NCBI RefSeq assembly: GCF_002303885.1
Contig: NZ_MRCM01000003.1
Coordinates: forward strand, 248,001 to 312,000
Reading direction: 5' to 3'
DNA length: 64,000 nt
Source: Flavobacterium sp. ACN2
GTDB lineage: Bacteria; Bacteroidota; Bacteroidia; Flavobacteriales; Flavobacteriaceae
Part shown: piece after piece, positions 32,782 to 39,935 of the stretch
How the letters are laid out: each line of letters opens with the position of its first letter
How positions within the stretch are numbered: position 1 is the first letter of the stretch
Notes under the pieces: generated by a model
The model's database searches: none
Told to the model about the DNA's origin: nothing
The model's input: only the letters and a program-made list of their open reading frames with translations
Translations under genes and position numbers: made by a program

Positions 32782-33543
32782 ATGAAGAAAATAGCACTAT
32801 TCGCAATAACTGCATTTACAGCTGTAAGCATTTCTGCTGAAGCTCAAAAATCAAATAAGAAAAATATGAAAAAGGTATTATTTGTTGTAACCAGCAATGA
32901 TAAACTGGGCAATACAGGAGAAAAAACAGGATTCTGGTCTGAAGAATTTGCTGCTCCTTACTACGAATTATTAGATCAAGGTGTTGAAATTACAATTGCG
33001 TCTCCACTTGGAGGACAACCGCCAATTGATCCAAAAAGTGCCGATCCTGCTTCGGCAACTGAAGACACCAAACGTTTTGATGCTGATAAAGTTTTACAAG
33101 AAAAATTAAAAAACACGTTGAAACTTTCTACAGTTAACCAAAAAGATTACGACGCTGTATTTTATCCAGGAGGTCACGGTCCGCTTTGGGATTTAGTTGA
33201 AGATAGAAGTTCAATTGCTTTAATCGAATCTTTTTACACGCACAATAAACCAGTCGCATTTGTATGTCACGCGCCTGCTGTTTTGAAAAATGTAAAAGTA
33301 AAAGGTGAATATCTAGTAAAAGGCAAAAAAGTAACCGGATTTACCAATGAAGAGGAACAAGCAGTTGGATTGACAAAAGTAGTTCCGTTTTTATTAGAAG
33401 ATGCTTTATCATCCAACGGAGCGATTTTTTCTAAAGGTCCAAACTGGCAACCATATGTAGTTGCAGACGGACTTTTAATAACCGGACAAAACCCAGCTTC
33501 GTCTAAATTGGTAGCTGCAAAATTGTTACAAGAGTTAAAATAA
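32782..33543 (+). CDS. Exported DJ-1/PfpI (Hsp31-like) family protein
   Basis: A 253-residue protein of the class-I glutamine-amidotransferase-like superfamily, with the nucleophile elbow AFVCHAPAVL (Cys near residue 174), an N-terminal Glu in FWSEEFAAPYYELLD and YPGGHGPLWDL. Hsp31-like members act as glyoxalase III or protein deglycase or chaperone. Unusually it begins with a signal peptide-like stretch (MKKIALFAITAFTAVSISAEAQ), so it is predicted to leave the cytosol. A second Met at residue 31 (MKKVLFVVTSND) would give a cytosolic protein. It is divergent from the LysR gene. Confidence 0.88.
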   Translation: MKKIALFAITAFTAVSISAEAQKSNKKNMKKVLFVVTSNDKLGNTGEKTGFWSEEFAAPYYELLDQGVEITIASPLGGQPPIDPKSADPASATEDTKRFDADKVLQEKLKNTLKLSTVNQKDYDAVFYPGGHGPLWDLVEDRSSIALIESFYTHNKPVAFVCHAPAVLKNVKVKGEYLVKGKKVTGFTNEEEQAVGLTKVVPFLLEDALSSNGAIFSKGPNWQPYVVADGLLITGQNPASSKLVAAKLLQELK

Positions 33544-33544
33544 A

Positions 33545-33727
33545 GGGTCTAAGGGGCTGAGGCTCTAAGATTCTAAGGTTTTCTTTAGAAATCTAAAAAC
33601 TCAATCTCTTATTCACTAAATGGGAAAATAAAAATTAATAAATCACAATGTTAAGTTTCTGAGAATTTATGTTCTAAAGCAAAAAACTTAGAAACTCAGA
33701 AACCTAACATCTTAGAAACTCTAAAAA
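33545..33727. repeat. TCTAAG-word imperfect inverted repeat between the DJ-1 and alcohol dehydrogenase genes
   Basis: The left part (33545-33580) reiterates TCTAAG/CTGAG; the right part (33687-33725) reiterates CTTAGAAACTCAGAAACC-type words, the complement. No ORF, promoter or T-run recognised, and the right arm ends at ATG 33730. Confidence 0.55.
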
Positions 33728-33729
33728 AA

Positions 33730-34887
33730 ATGCTCAACTTTGAATTATACAATCCGACGAATTTAGTTTTCGGAAAAGGACAAATTGAAAAACTTTCTAC
33801 TTTAGTTCCAAAAGGTGCAAAAGTGCTTTTGGCCTATGGCGGTGGAAGTATTTTTAAAAACGGAATTTACGATCAAGTAATCAACAACCTTAAAGGTTTT
33901 GAAATTGTAGAATTTGGCGGAATTGAACCAAATCCGAGATTTGAAACTTTGATGAAAGCTGTTGATGTGATCAAAGCAGAAAAAATCGATTTTATTTTGG
34001 CTGTTGGTGGCGGATCTGTAATTGATGGCGTGAAGTTTATTTCAGGCGCAGTTAATTTTGAAGGAAATCCGATTGACATTCTTCAAAAAAGAATTTTAAT
34101 TAAAGAAAATGCAATGCCATTTGGAACAGTTTTAACGCTACCGGCAACAGGAAGCGAAATGAATTCTGGATATGTGGTAACAATTGAAGCAACTCAAGAA
34201 AAATTATCTTCTGGCGGAAGTGCTTTATTTCCTCAATTTTCAATCTGTGATCCTACAGTAATTTCGTCTTTACCGAAAAGACAAATTGAAAATGGTGTTG
34301 TAGATGCGTACACGCACGTTATGGAACAATATTTAACGTATCCAACTGATGCATTTCTTCAGGATAGAATTGCAGAAGGTGTTCTTCAGACTTTAATTGA
34401 AGTTGGTCCTGGAATCGTAGAAAACCCAACTGATTATACTTTGGCTTCTAATTTTATGTGGAGCTGTACAATGGCTTTAAACGGATTAATTCAGAAAGGT
34501 GTTCCAAGTGATTGGGCAACGCACATGATTGGTCACGAATTGACAGCGCTTTACGAAATTGATCATGCTAGAACTTTGGCGATAATTGGCCCAAGTTTGT
34601 ACCATGTAATGTTTGAAACTAAAAAAGCAAAACTGGCACAATACGGAAGAAGAATCTTCAACCTAACTGGCTCTGACGAAGAAGTTGCAAAAGAAGCCAT
34701 CAACAAAACAGTTGAATTTTTCCATACAATGGGAATGGACACTAAACTTTCTCAATATACAGAAGACTATTCTAAAACTGCCGATTTTATCGTAAATCGT
34801 TTTGAAGAAAGAGGCTGGAAAGGCTTAGGAGAAAATCAATTAGTAACTTTAGATAAAGTAAAATCTATTGTTGAACTTAGTTATTAA
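33730..34887 (+). CDS. Iron-containing alcohol dehydrogenase (YqhD/BDH-like)
   Basis: A 385-residue type-III alcohol dehydrogenase, expected to reduce aldehydes with NADPH. It has the N-terminal nucleotide-binding fold with AYGGGSIFKNGIYDQ and ILAVGGGSVIDGVKFI. The metal-ligand helices are GVVDAYTHVMEQY (Asp, His) and THMIGHELTALYEIDHARTLAI (two His); GTVLTLPATGSEMN is the substrate/cofactor loop. It is probably monocistronic or read with the DJ-1 gene; both families handle reactive aldehydes, which makes a carbonyl-detoxification pair plausible but unproven. It ends before two stacked hairpins. Confidence 0.93.
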   Translation: MLNFELYNPTNLVFGKGQIEKLSTLVPKGAKVLLAYGGGSIFKNGIYDQVINNLKGFEIVEFGGIEPNPRFETLMKAVDVIKAEKIDFILAVGGGSVIDGVKFISGAVNFEGNPIDILQKRILIKENAMPFGTVLTLPATGSEMNSGYVVTIEATQEKLSSGGSALFPQFSICDPTVISSLPKRQIENGVVDAYTHVMEQYLTYPTDAFLQDRIAEGVLQTLIEVGPGIVENPTDYTLASNFMWSCTMALNGLIQKGVPSDWATHMIGHELTALYEIDHARTLAIIGPSLYHVMFETKKAKLAQYGRRIFNLTGSDEEVAKEAINKTVEFFHTMGMDTKLSQYTEDYSKTADFIVNRFEERGWKGLGENQLVTLDKVKSIVELSY

Positions 34888-34902
34888 AGGATAAATTCCA
34901 AA

Positions 34903-35005
34903 TTTTTAAAATTCCAAATTCCAATCTTAGTATATTGGAATTTGGAATTTTTTTATTGGAATTTCATTAAAAAAGGCGTTCTTAACAAGTTTAGGAACGC
35001 CTTTT
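34903..35005 (+). terminator. Stacked inverted repeats and intrinsic terminator
   Basis: The first part holds AAATTCCAAATTCCAAT against ATTGGAATTTGGAATTTTT, an imperfect hairpin. The second is a perfect stem AAAAGGCGTTC/GAACGCCTTTT (34971-34981 with 34995-35005), a good terminator for the alcohol dehydrogenase gene. Confidence 0.8.
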
Positions 35006-35241
35006 CAAAATACTAAAACAAAACTAACTAACTCAATTTTTTTTAAATTCATTAAAATTCTAATTTATAATTTGTTATAACGTAAGTCAGATAGTTTTAT
35101 TGTTTAGACATTTAAAAAAAATATTTTATTCTTAAACTTCTTGAAAGTCATTGCAATTAAAGCTTGTTTTCAAAATTTCTTAAAACAGATTTTGCTTTAT
35201 TAGCACATTATTAAGTACTTTTGTTTTAAATTATTAAAATA
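35006..35241. other. Leader region of gpsA with promoter
   Basis: Contains TTTTG (35190-35194), a 21-bp spacer and TACTTTTG (35216-35223), a good -33/-7 pair, 18 bp before ATG 35242. The rest is AT-rich with no ORF or palindrome noticed. Confidence 0.6.
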
Positions 35242-36237
35242 ATGAGCGAAAACTTAAAATTTGCAGTGATTGGTGGAGGAAGCTGGGCAACGGCAATTGC
35301 AAAAATGTTATGTGTAAATCTTTCTGAAATTTCGTGGTACATGCGCAATGATGCTGCTATTGAGCATATCGAGAAATTCAAGCACAATCCGAACTACTTA
35401 AGTTCTGTTGAATTTGATACCAAAAAACTCAAATTAACAAACAATATAAATGAAGCGATAGAATATGCAGATTACATTATTTTTGCAATTCCTTCTGCGT
35501 TCTTAGATGCCGAGTTAAAAAACATGACGGTTTCTTTATCAGATAAAATCATTTTTTCTGCTATTAAAGGAATTGTTCCTGAAACGAGTTTAATTGTCGG
35601 CGAACATTTCCACATTCAGTACGACATTCCATATTACAATATTGGAGTTATTACAGGACCTTGCCACGCTGAGGAAGTTGCCTTAGAAAGACTTTCGTAC
35701 TTGACAATTGCTTGCGGCGATCCCGATAAAGCTAAAATTGTAGCCAAAACACTTTCTGGAAATTATATTAAAGCCAAAATTTCAGACGACATCATCGGAA
35801 CTGAATATGCGGCAATGCTTAAAAACATTTACTCCATTGCTGCCGGAATTGCTCATGGTTTAGGTTATGGCGACAACTTCCAATCGGTTCTTATGAGTAA
35901 TGCAATTCGCGAAATGAAGAAATTCATTAGAAAAGTACACCGTATGAAACGTAACATTAACGATTCTGCTTATCTAGGCGATTTGTTGGTTACAGGATAT
36001 TCTGTTTTCTCTAGAAATAGAATGTTCGGAAATATGATCGGAAAAGGCTATACCGTAAAAAGTGCCATGATGGAAATGAGCATGGTTGCCGAAGGTTATT
36101 ACGCAACAAAAAGTGCCTATAAACTAAATCAAGGTTACGGTGCTAAAACGCCAATTATAGATGCCGTTTACGCTGTTTTATACGAAGGAAAAGACGCTAA
36201 AACGGTTTTCAGGAAATTGACTGAGTCTTTGGATTAG
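35242..36237 (+). CDS. gpsA: Glycerol-3-phosphate dehydrogenase [NAD(P)+]
   Basis: Reduces dihydroxyacetone phosphate to sn-glycerol 3-phosphate for phospholipid synthesis. It is 331 residues, with the Rossmann motif VIGGGSWATAIAKML (residues 9-23), GVITGPCHAEEVALERLSYLTIA and the catalytic-lysine helix EYAAMLKNIYSIAAGIAHGLGYGDNF. The C-terminal SRNRMFGNMIGKGY matches the family. It has its own promoter and a strong bidirectional terminator downstream. Confidence 0.96.
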   Translation: MSENLKFAVIGGGSWATAIAKMLCVNLSEISWYMRNDAAIEHIEKFKHNPNYLSSVEFDTKKLKLTNNINEAIEYADYIIFAIPSAFLDAELKNMTVSLSDKIIFSAIKGIVPETSLIVGEHFHIQYDIPYYNIGVITGPCHAEEVALERLSYLTIACGDPDKAKIVAKTLSGNYIKAKISDDIIGTEYAAMLKNIYSIAAGIAHGLGYGDNFQSVLMSNAIREMKKFIRKVHRMKRNINDSAYLGDLLVTGYSVFSRNRMFGNMIGKGYTVKSAMMEMSMVAEGYYATKSAYKLNQGYGAKTPIIDAVYAVLYEGKDAKTVFRKLTESLD

Positions 36238-36245
36238 TCTTTTTT

Positions 36246-36384
36246 AGAGGATAGAAAATAGAATAAAGAAAATAGATTTCTACTTTAAGAATAAAAAAAG
36301 AGTCAAGACTAATTTAAATTTCGTCTTGACTCTTTTCATTTATCTATTTTTCCAAAGTCTCTTTTCTATACTCTTTATTCTTTA
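36246..36384. repeat. AGAAAATAG-word inverted repeat enclosing a terminator
   Basis: The left arm (36246-36280) reiterates GATAGAAAATAGAATAAAG; the right arm (36341-36384) reiterates ATCTATTTTTCC and CTTTATTCTTTATTCTCT, its complement. Between them lies the terminator at 36296-36336, so the convergent gpsA and minus-strand gene are separated by nested hairpins. Confidence 0.65.
36296..36336. terminator. Bidirectional terminator
   Basis: Perfect 14-bp stem AAAAGAGTCAAGAC/GTCTTGACTCTTTT (36296-36309 with 36323-36336) and a 13-base loop. Confidence 0.9.
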
Positions 36385-36388
36385 TTCT

Positions 36389-36796
36389 CTACTTCACCAT
36401 AACTCCTTCAACAAACAAAATCGGCACTTCTTCTGTATTGTTTTCGTCAAGCGAATTGGCTTTAAAAATGAATTTCTTATCGTACAAAGTATTTCCGATG
36501 AAGAAAGTTACCATGAACTCGTTATTAAGCACTAAAAGGCTTTTTTCAACCAATTCTATCTTCACAACAGAAACCGAAGGAACCTCAACAAAAGCGTGAC
36601 GCAAGATTGATGTTTTTTTCATTTCGCCATCAATAGTTCCAAATGCCTTTGAAACTACCATAACGCTGTCTAAGTTAAAATCACTGTCATTAACTAAGTA
36701 AGCGTACCACACTTTTTCCATAAAATCGTCGCTCCATTCCTGCACCGCTGCAAGAAATACGTTTTCGACTTCTGGGATTATTATATCTTTTTTCAT
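36389..36796 (-). CDS. Conserved hypothetical protein next to pheS
   Basis: A 135-residue soluble protein without signal peptide or known motif. It begins MKKDIIIPEVENVFLAAVQEW and is rich in beta strands in the second half (EFMVTFFIGNTLYDKKFIFKAN). By position it follows pheS on the same strand, separated by a 16-bp perfect inverted repeat. It is likely a Bacteroidota-specific conserved protein; no function is assigned. Confidence 0.75.
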   Translation of the reverse strand: MKKDIIIPEVENVFLAAVQEWSDDFMEKVWYAYLVNDSDFNLDSVMVVSKAFGTIDGEMKKTSILRHAFVEVPSVSVVKIELVEKSLLVLNNEFMVTFFIGNTLYDKKFIFKANSLDENNTEEVPILFVEGVMVK

Positions 36797-36816
36797 TTTT
36801 TTAGCGAATAGTAAAA

Positions 36817-36863
36817 AGTAAATAGTGATTAGAAAGAAAGCTCTTTACTAATCACTATTTACT
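36817..36863. repeat. Perfect 16-bp inverted repeat between pheS and the hypothetical gene
   Basis: AGTAAATAGTGATTAG (36817-36832) and CTAATCACTATTTACT (36848-36863) with a 15-base loop. Its words are those seen around the four-helix-bundle gene at 20117. There is no T-run. Confidence 0.8.
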
Positions 36864-36874
36864 ATATAACTTTT

Positions 36875-37894
36875 TTAAATACTTGATTTAAACTGCTCTA
36901 AGAAACGAACATCGTTTTCATAGAACATACGGATATCGCCAATTTGGTATAAAAGCATTGCAATACGCTCTACTCCCATTCCGAAAGCAAATCCGTTGTA
37001 TTCATCTGGATTAATATCACAGTTTTTCAAAACGTTTGGATCTACCATTCCGCAACCTCCAATTTCTAACCAACCCGTTCCTTTTGTAATTCTGTAATCA
37101 GTTTCTGTTTTTAATCCCCAATAGATATCAATCTCAGCACTTGGTTCTGTAAATGGGAAATAAGATGGACGAAGACGAATTTTAGATTTTCCGAACATTT
37201 CTTTTGTGAAATAAAGTAACGTTTGTTTCAAATCGGCAAAAGACACATCTTTGTCAATGTATAATCCTTCCACTTGATGGAAAATACAGTGCGAACGAGA
37301 AGAAATCGCTTCATTACGGAAAACACGTCCCGGAGAAATTGTACGAATTGGCGGTTTATGATTTTCCATATAACGCACCTGAACAGATGATGTATGCGTA
37401 CGCAATAAAACATCTGGATTGGTTTGAATGAAAAACGTATCCTGCATATCACGCGCCGGATGGTATTCTGGCAAGTTCAATGCTGTAAAGTTATGCCAGT
37501 CGTCTTCAATTTCTGGCCCTTCAGAAACGTTGAATCCGATATTAGCAAAAATATCTATAATCTGATTTTTAACGATAGAAATCGGATGGCGAGAACCAAT
37601 AATTACAGGTTCTGCCGCACGTGTTAAATCTCCAAAAATTCCTTTAGACTCTTCTTTGCTTTCAAGCTCTTCCTGAATAACTCTTACTTTTTCTTCAGCA
37701 ACCGCTTTTAAAGTATTGATTACCTGCCCAAAATCCTTTTTCTGGTCATTTGGTATATTTTTAAATTCAGTAAAAAGTTCTTTCAGCAAACCTTTACTTC
37801 CTAAATATTTAATACGGAATTGTTCTAACGATTCTTTATTTTTCTCATTAAAGGCTTTAGCTTCCTCTATATGTTGTTTTATCTTATCTATCAT
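36875..37894 (-). CDS. pheS: Phenylalanyl-tRNA synthetase alpha subunit
   Basis: Charges tRNA-Phe together with PheT (beta subunit), which is not in this window. The 339-residue protein has the N-terminal coiled coil (residues 1-90), class-II motif 1 near RHPISIVKNQIIDIF, motif 2 FRNEAISSRSHCIFHQVEGLYID, and motif 3 GFAFGMGVERIAMLLYQIGDIR. PSAEIDIYWGL and WLEIGGCGMVDPNVL line the phenylalanine pocket. The full length is intact. Confidence 0.97.
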   Translation of the reverse strand: MIDKIKQHIEEAKAFNEKNKESLEQFRIKYLGSKGLLKELFTEFKNIPNDQKKDFGQVINTLKAVAEEKVRVIQEELESKEESKGIFGDLTRAAEPVIIGSRHPISIVKNQIIDIFANIGFNVSEGPEIEDDWHNFTALNLPEYHPARDMQDTFFIQTNPDVLLRTHTSSVQVRYMENHKPPIRTISPGRVFRNEAISSRSHCIFHQVEGLYIDKDVSFADLKQTLLYFTKEMFGKSKIRLRPSYFPFTEPSAEIDIYWGLKTETDYRITKGTGWLEIGGCGMVDPNVLKNCDINPDEYNGFAFGMGVERIAMLLYQIGDIRMFYENDVRFLEQFKSSI

Positions 37895-37978
37895 TTTCCT
37901 TCGATAATTGAGAGTACAAATTTAGTGTTTTTAGTTGAAAGTGTGCGGTCACTGTCGCAGTTTTAGGTTTTCCGTAAA

Positions 37979-38506
37979 TTATTTTATCAGATTTAACTTT
38001 TCTTCAACTTGTTTAATCTTTCCATGCCAATAATCTAAACCTTCTTGATTGGTTACTATTTCCTTTTTGTAATTAGAAGAAATACTGCTGAGTTTATGCC
38101 AGTTTTTATTTAAATCCCGTTCTCGTTCTTGTTTATTTGTTGGTTCAATTCTACTGCGCCAAAACCCCATATTTTCAAGATATCTTTTTTTTATCCCTTC
38201 AAAATACTCCACTAATTTTTCTTTTGAATTCGGAATATAGCCCGGCCCACTACAACCGCAGGAGTGAAACGTAATGCCTACAGAAAATAAACTTTTAATA
38301 TGTTCCCACTTTTTAACATCGTCTTTCTTAGGCGATTCAAAATCTAGTCCCATATTGGCCATAAATTCACCGCATTGCGGACATTTGGCTTCAAAAACCG
38401 ATGTTTCTCCTTTTTTCACATCAACCATCAATCTTCTTTTAAAGGTCTTTCGACAATTAAAACAAGCATAATGAGGCTTATAAGATGTCATTGCGTATCT
38501 GCACAT
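37979..38506 (-). CDS. Conserved hypothetical protein with zinc ribbon
   Basis: A 175-residue protein. The N-terminus carries two CxxC knuckles, CFNCRKTFKRR (about 14-24) and CPQCGEFM (about 50-57), forming a zinc ribbon. Further on is the cysteine pair HSCGCSGPGYIP, and the C-terminal half is a charged helix region. Flavobacterial relatives share the start MCRYAMT; ATG 38491 is an alternative start. It probably binds RNA, DNA or protein through zinc; function unknown. It has low-complexity word repeats on its upstream side. Confidence 0.8.
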   Translation of the reverse strand: MCRYAMTSYKPHYACFNCRKTFKRRLMVDVKKGETSVFEAKCPQCGEFMANMGLDFESPKKDDVKKWEHIKSLFSVGITFHSCGCSGPGYIPNSKEKLVEYFEGIKKRYLENMGFWRSRIEPTNKQERERDLNKNWHKLSSISSNYKKEIVTNQEGLDYWHGKIKQVEEKLNLIK

Positions 38507-38507
38507 T

Positions 38508-38596
38508 TTTTTAGTGGTCAGTGGTCAGGTTTTTAGTGGTCAATATTCCGTTTACAGCGCTGAACACTAAGCAACTGAATACTGAACACTAAAAAA
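38508..38596. repeat. AGTGGTCAGTGG-word inverted repeat
   Basis: Left arm TTTTTTAGTGGTCAGTGGTC (38508-38530), right arm TACTGAACACTAAAAAAAA (38579-38598): complementary with a few mismatches. Inner words TTTAGTGGTCAA and GCTGAACACTAAGC pair similarly. It fills the gap between two hypothetical genes. Confidence 0.65.
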
Positions 38597-38599
38597 AAT

Positions 38600-38956
38600 C
38601 TATTCAATAAGTTTTCTTTCCAAAAAATAACTTACAATCGCTTCTTTCATTAAAACCGATTGTTCACCGGCTTTTAACGGCGGCAGATTTTCTTTTACTT
38701 TATAATGAGGCCAGCCTTCTTCATCGAAATATTCGAATTCATAAAATCCGTATGGTTCTAGCAATCGGCAGATTGCAATGTGCATCAAATTCAGTTTTTC
38801 GTCTTTTTTGTATTCGCGGTGCACTTTTCCGTATTCTTGAACTCCGATTAGGTAAATTATGGCATCCAAATCTAAATCTTCGCCTTGCGAAAATTGATTG
38901 GAAAGTATATCAACGAGCTTTTCCCAGCGCTCTTTTAATTGTGTATCTCTAGACAT
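38600..38956 (-). CDS. Conserved hypothetical protein
   Basis: A 118-residue acidic cytosolic protein: MSRDTQLKERWEKLVDILSNQF, then LDAIIYLIGVQEYGKVHREYKKDEKLNLMHIAICRLLEPYGFYEF, and a C-terminal helix SVLMKEAIVSYFLERKL. No catalytic motif is visible. It is common in Bacteroidota by my recollection and lies 92 bp upstream of the zinc-ribbon gene on the same strand. No function is assigned. Confidence 0.72.
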   Translation of the reverse strand: MSRDTQLKERWEKLVDILSNQFSQGEDLDLDAIIYLIGVQEYGKVHREYKKDEKLNLMHIAICRLLEPYGFYEFEYFDEEGWPHYKVKENLPPLKAGEQSVLMKEAIVSYFLERKLIE

Positions 38957-39199
38957 TATATGATTTTAGATTGTTGATTTTAGATATTAGATTGCTCAAA
39001 AATTCAATTCTGAAGGGGGCAGAATTACAATCTGTACTCTAAATTTGATTTGCAAAGATACAGAGTTCGAACGCAATGTGCCTAAAAAAATTAAACACAT
39101 AAAATTACATCTGCCATAAACCCCATGAACCTTTGTCTCTCTGCACCTCTGAACCTTAAAAAAACATATCTTTGCGCCTTTATTAAACACCTGTAAAAC
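38957..39199. other. 243-bp divergent upstream region with cvpA promoter
   Basis: The first 50 bases contain TTTTAGATTG-type words with a partial complement near 39028-39050. The -7 element TATCTTTG at 39167-39174 lies 25 bp before the CvpA-like start. No credible ORF; small minus-strand frames overlap the promoter and are rejected. Confidence 0.5.
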
Positions 39200-39751
39200 A
39201 TGAGTTTTTTTGATATTATTGTAGCCGCGCTTTTAGGATACAGTTTGTACAAAGGCATTAAAAATGGACTTTTTGTAGAAGTTGCCTCTTTCATTTCTTT
39301 GCTGTTAGGAATTTATCTTGCGATTAAATTTTCTTCGTTAATGACGGGAATGATTTCAAAACACGTTTCTTGGAATCCGACCAATATTCAAATTACGGCT
39401 TTTATCCTGACTTTTATCTTAGTTGTAATTGGCGTTTATTTTTTAGCCAAAATCTTAACTGGAATTGCCGATCTTGCCATGTTAGGCTGGATGAACAAAC
39501 TCGGAGGCGGATTCTTTAGGGTTTTAAAAACCATTCTGATCTTAAGTATTTTTATTGCTTTGTTCGAAAAGATAAATTTCAATAATACATTCGCTAAAAA
39601 GGAAACTTTAGATAGTTATATTTTTTATAATCCAGTGAAGAAAGTTGCTGCTTTTGTTTATCCGTCGATTGAAAAATGGTACGAGACTTTTAAAAAAGAA
39701 CATACTCAAAAAGATGAAGAAAAAGAAACTTCTGAATCTGAAAAAAAATAA
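39200..39751 (+). CDS. CvpA family membrane protein
   Basis: A 183-residue inner-membrane protein with four hydrophobic helices (about 5-20, 26-46, 63-88, 100-120) and a highly charged C-terminal tail (KKEHTQKDEEKETSESEKK). The N-terminal MSFFDIIVAALLGYSLYKGIKNGLFVEVASFISLLLGIYLAIKF is the CvpA signature. CvpA relatives are linked with colicin V production and envelope stability; in Bacteroidota the role is undefined. Its own promoter lies upstream; the nested inverted repeat at 39764 lies just downstream. Confidence 0.88.
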   Translation: MSFFDIIVAALLGYSLYKGIKNGLFVEVASFISLLLGIYLAIKFSSLMTGMISKHVSWNPTNIQITAFILTFILVVIGVYFLAKILTGIADLAMLGWMNKLGGGFFRVLKTILILSIFIALFEKINFNNTFAKKETLDSYIFYNPVKKVAAFVYPSIEKWYETFKKEHTQKDEEKETSESEKK

Positions 39752-39763
39752 ATTCAAATATAA

Positions 39764-39935
39764 AAAAGCTTCGGAGAAGCGAAATATTTATAGAAAAAAA
39801 CAAGCGTTCAAGATATAAAAGAGCTCCAGCGGAGCGACATATTTGGATTTTAAATAATTTATATGTCGCTCCGCTGGAGCTCTTTTTGGTTTGATTATTA
39901 AATTTCTATAAATATTTCGCTTCTCCGAAGCTTTT
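39764..39935. repeat. Two nested perfect inverted repeats (33 bp and 26 bp arms)
   Basis: Outer arms 39764-39796 and 39903-39935 are perfect complements over 33 bp (core AGCTTCGGAGAAGCG, then AAATATTTATAG). Inner arms 39817-39842 and 39861-39886 are perfect over 26 bp (core GAGCTCCAGCGGAGCGACAT), with an 18-base centre. The element fills the space between the convergent CvpA-like and GH95 genes and ends at the GH95 stop codon. Such perfection implies a recent or selected structure. Confidence 0.92.
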
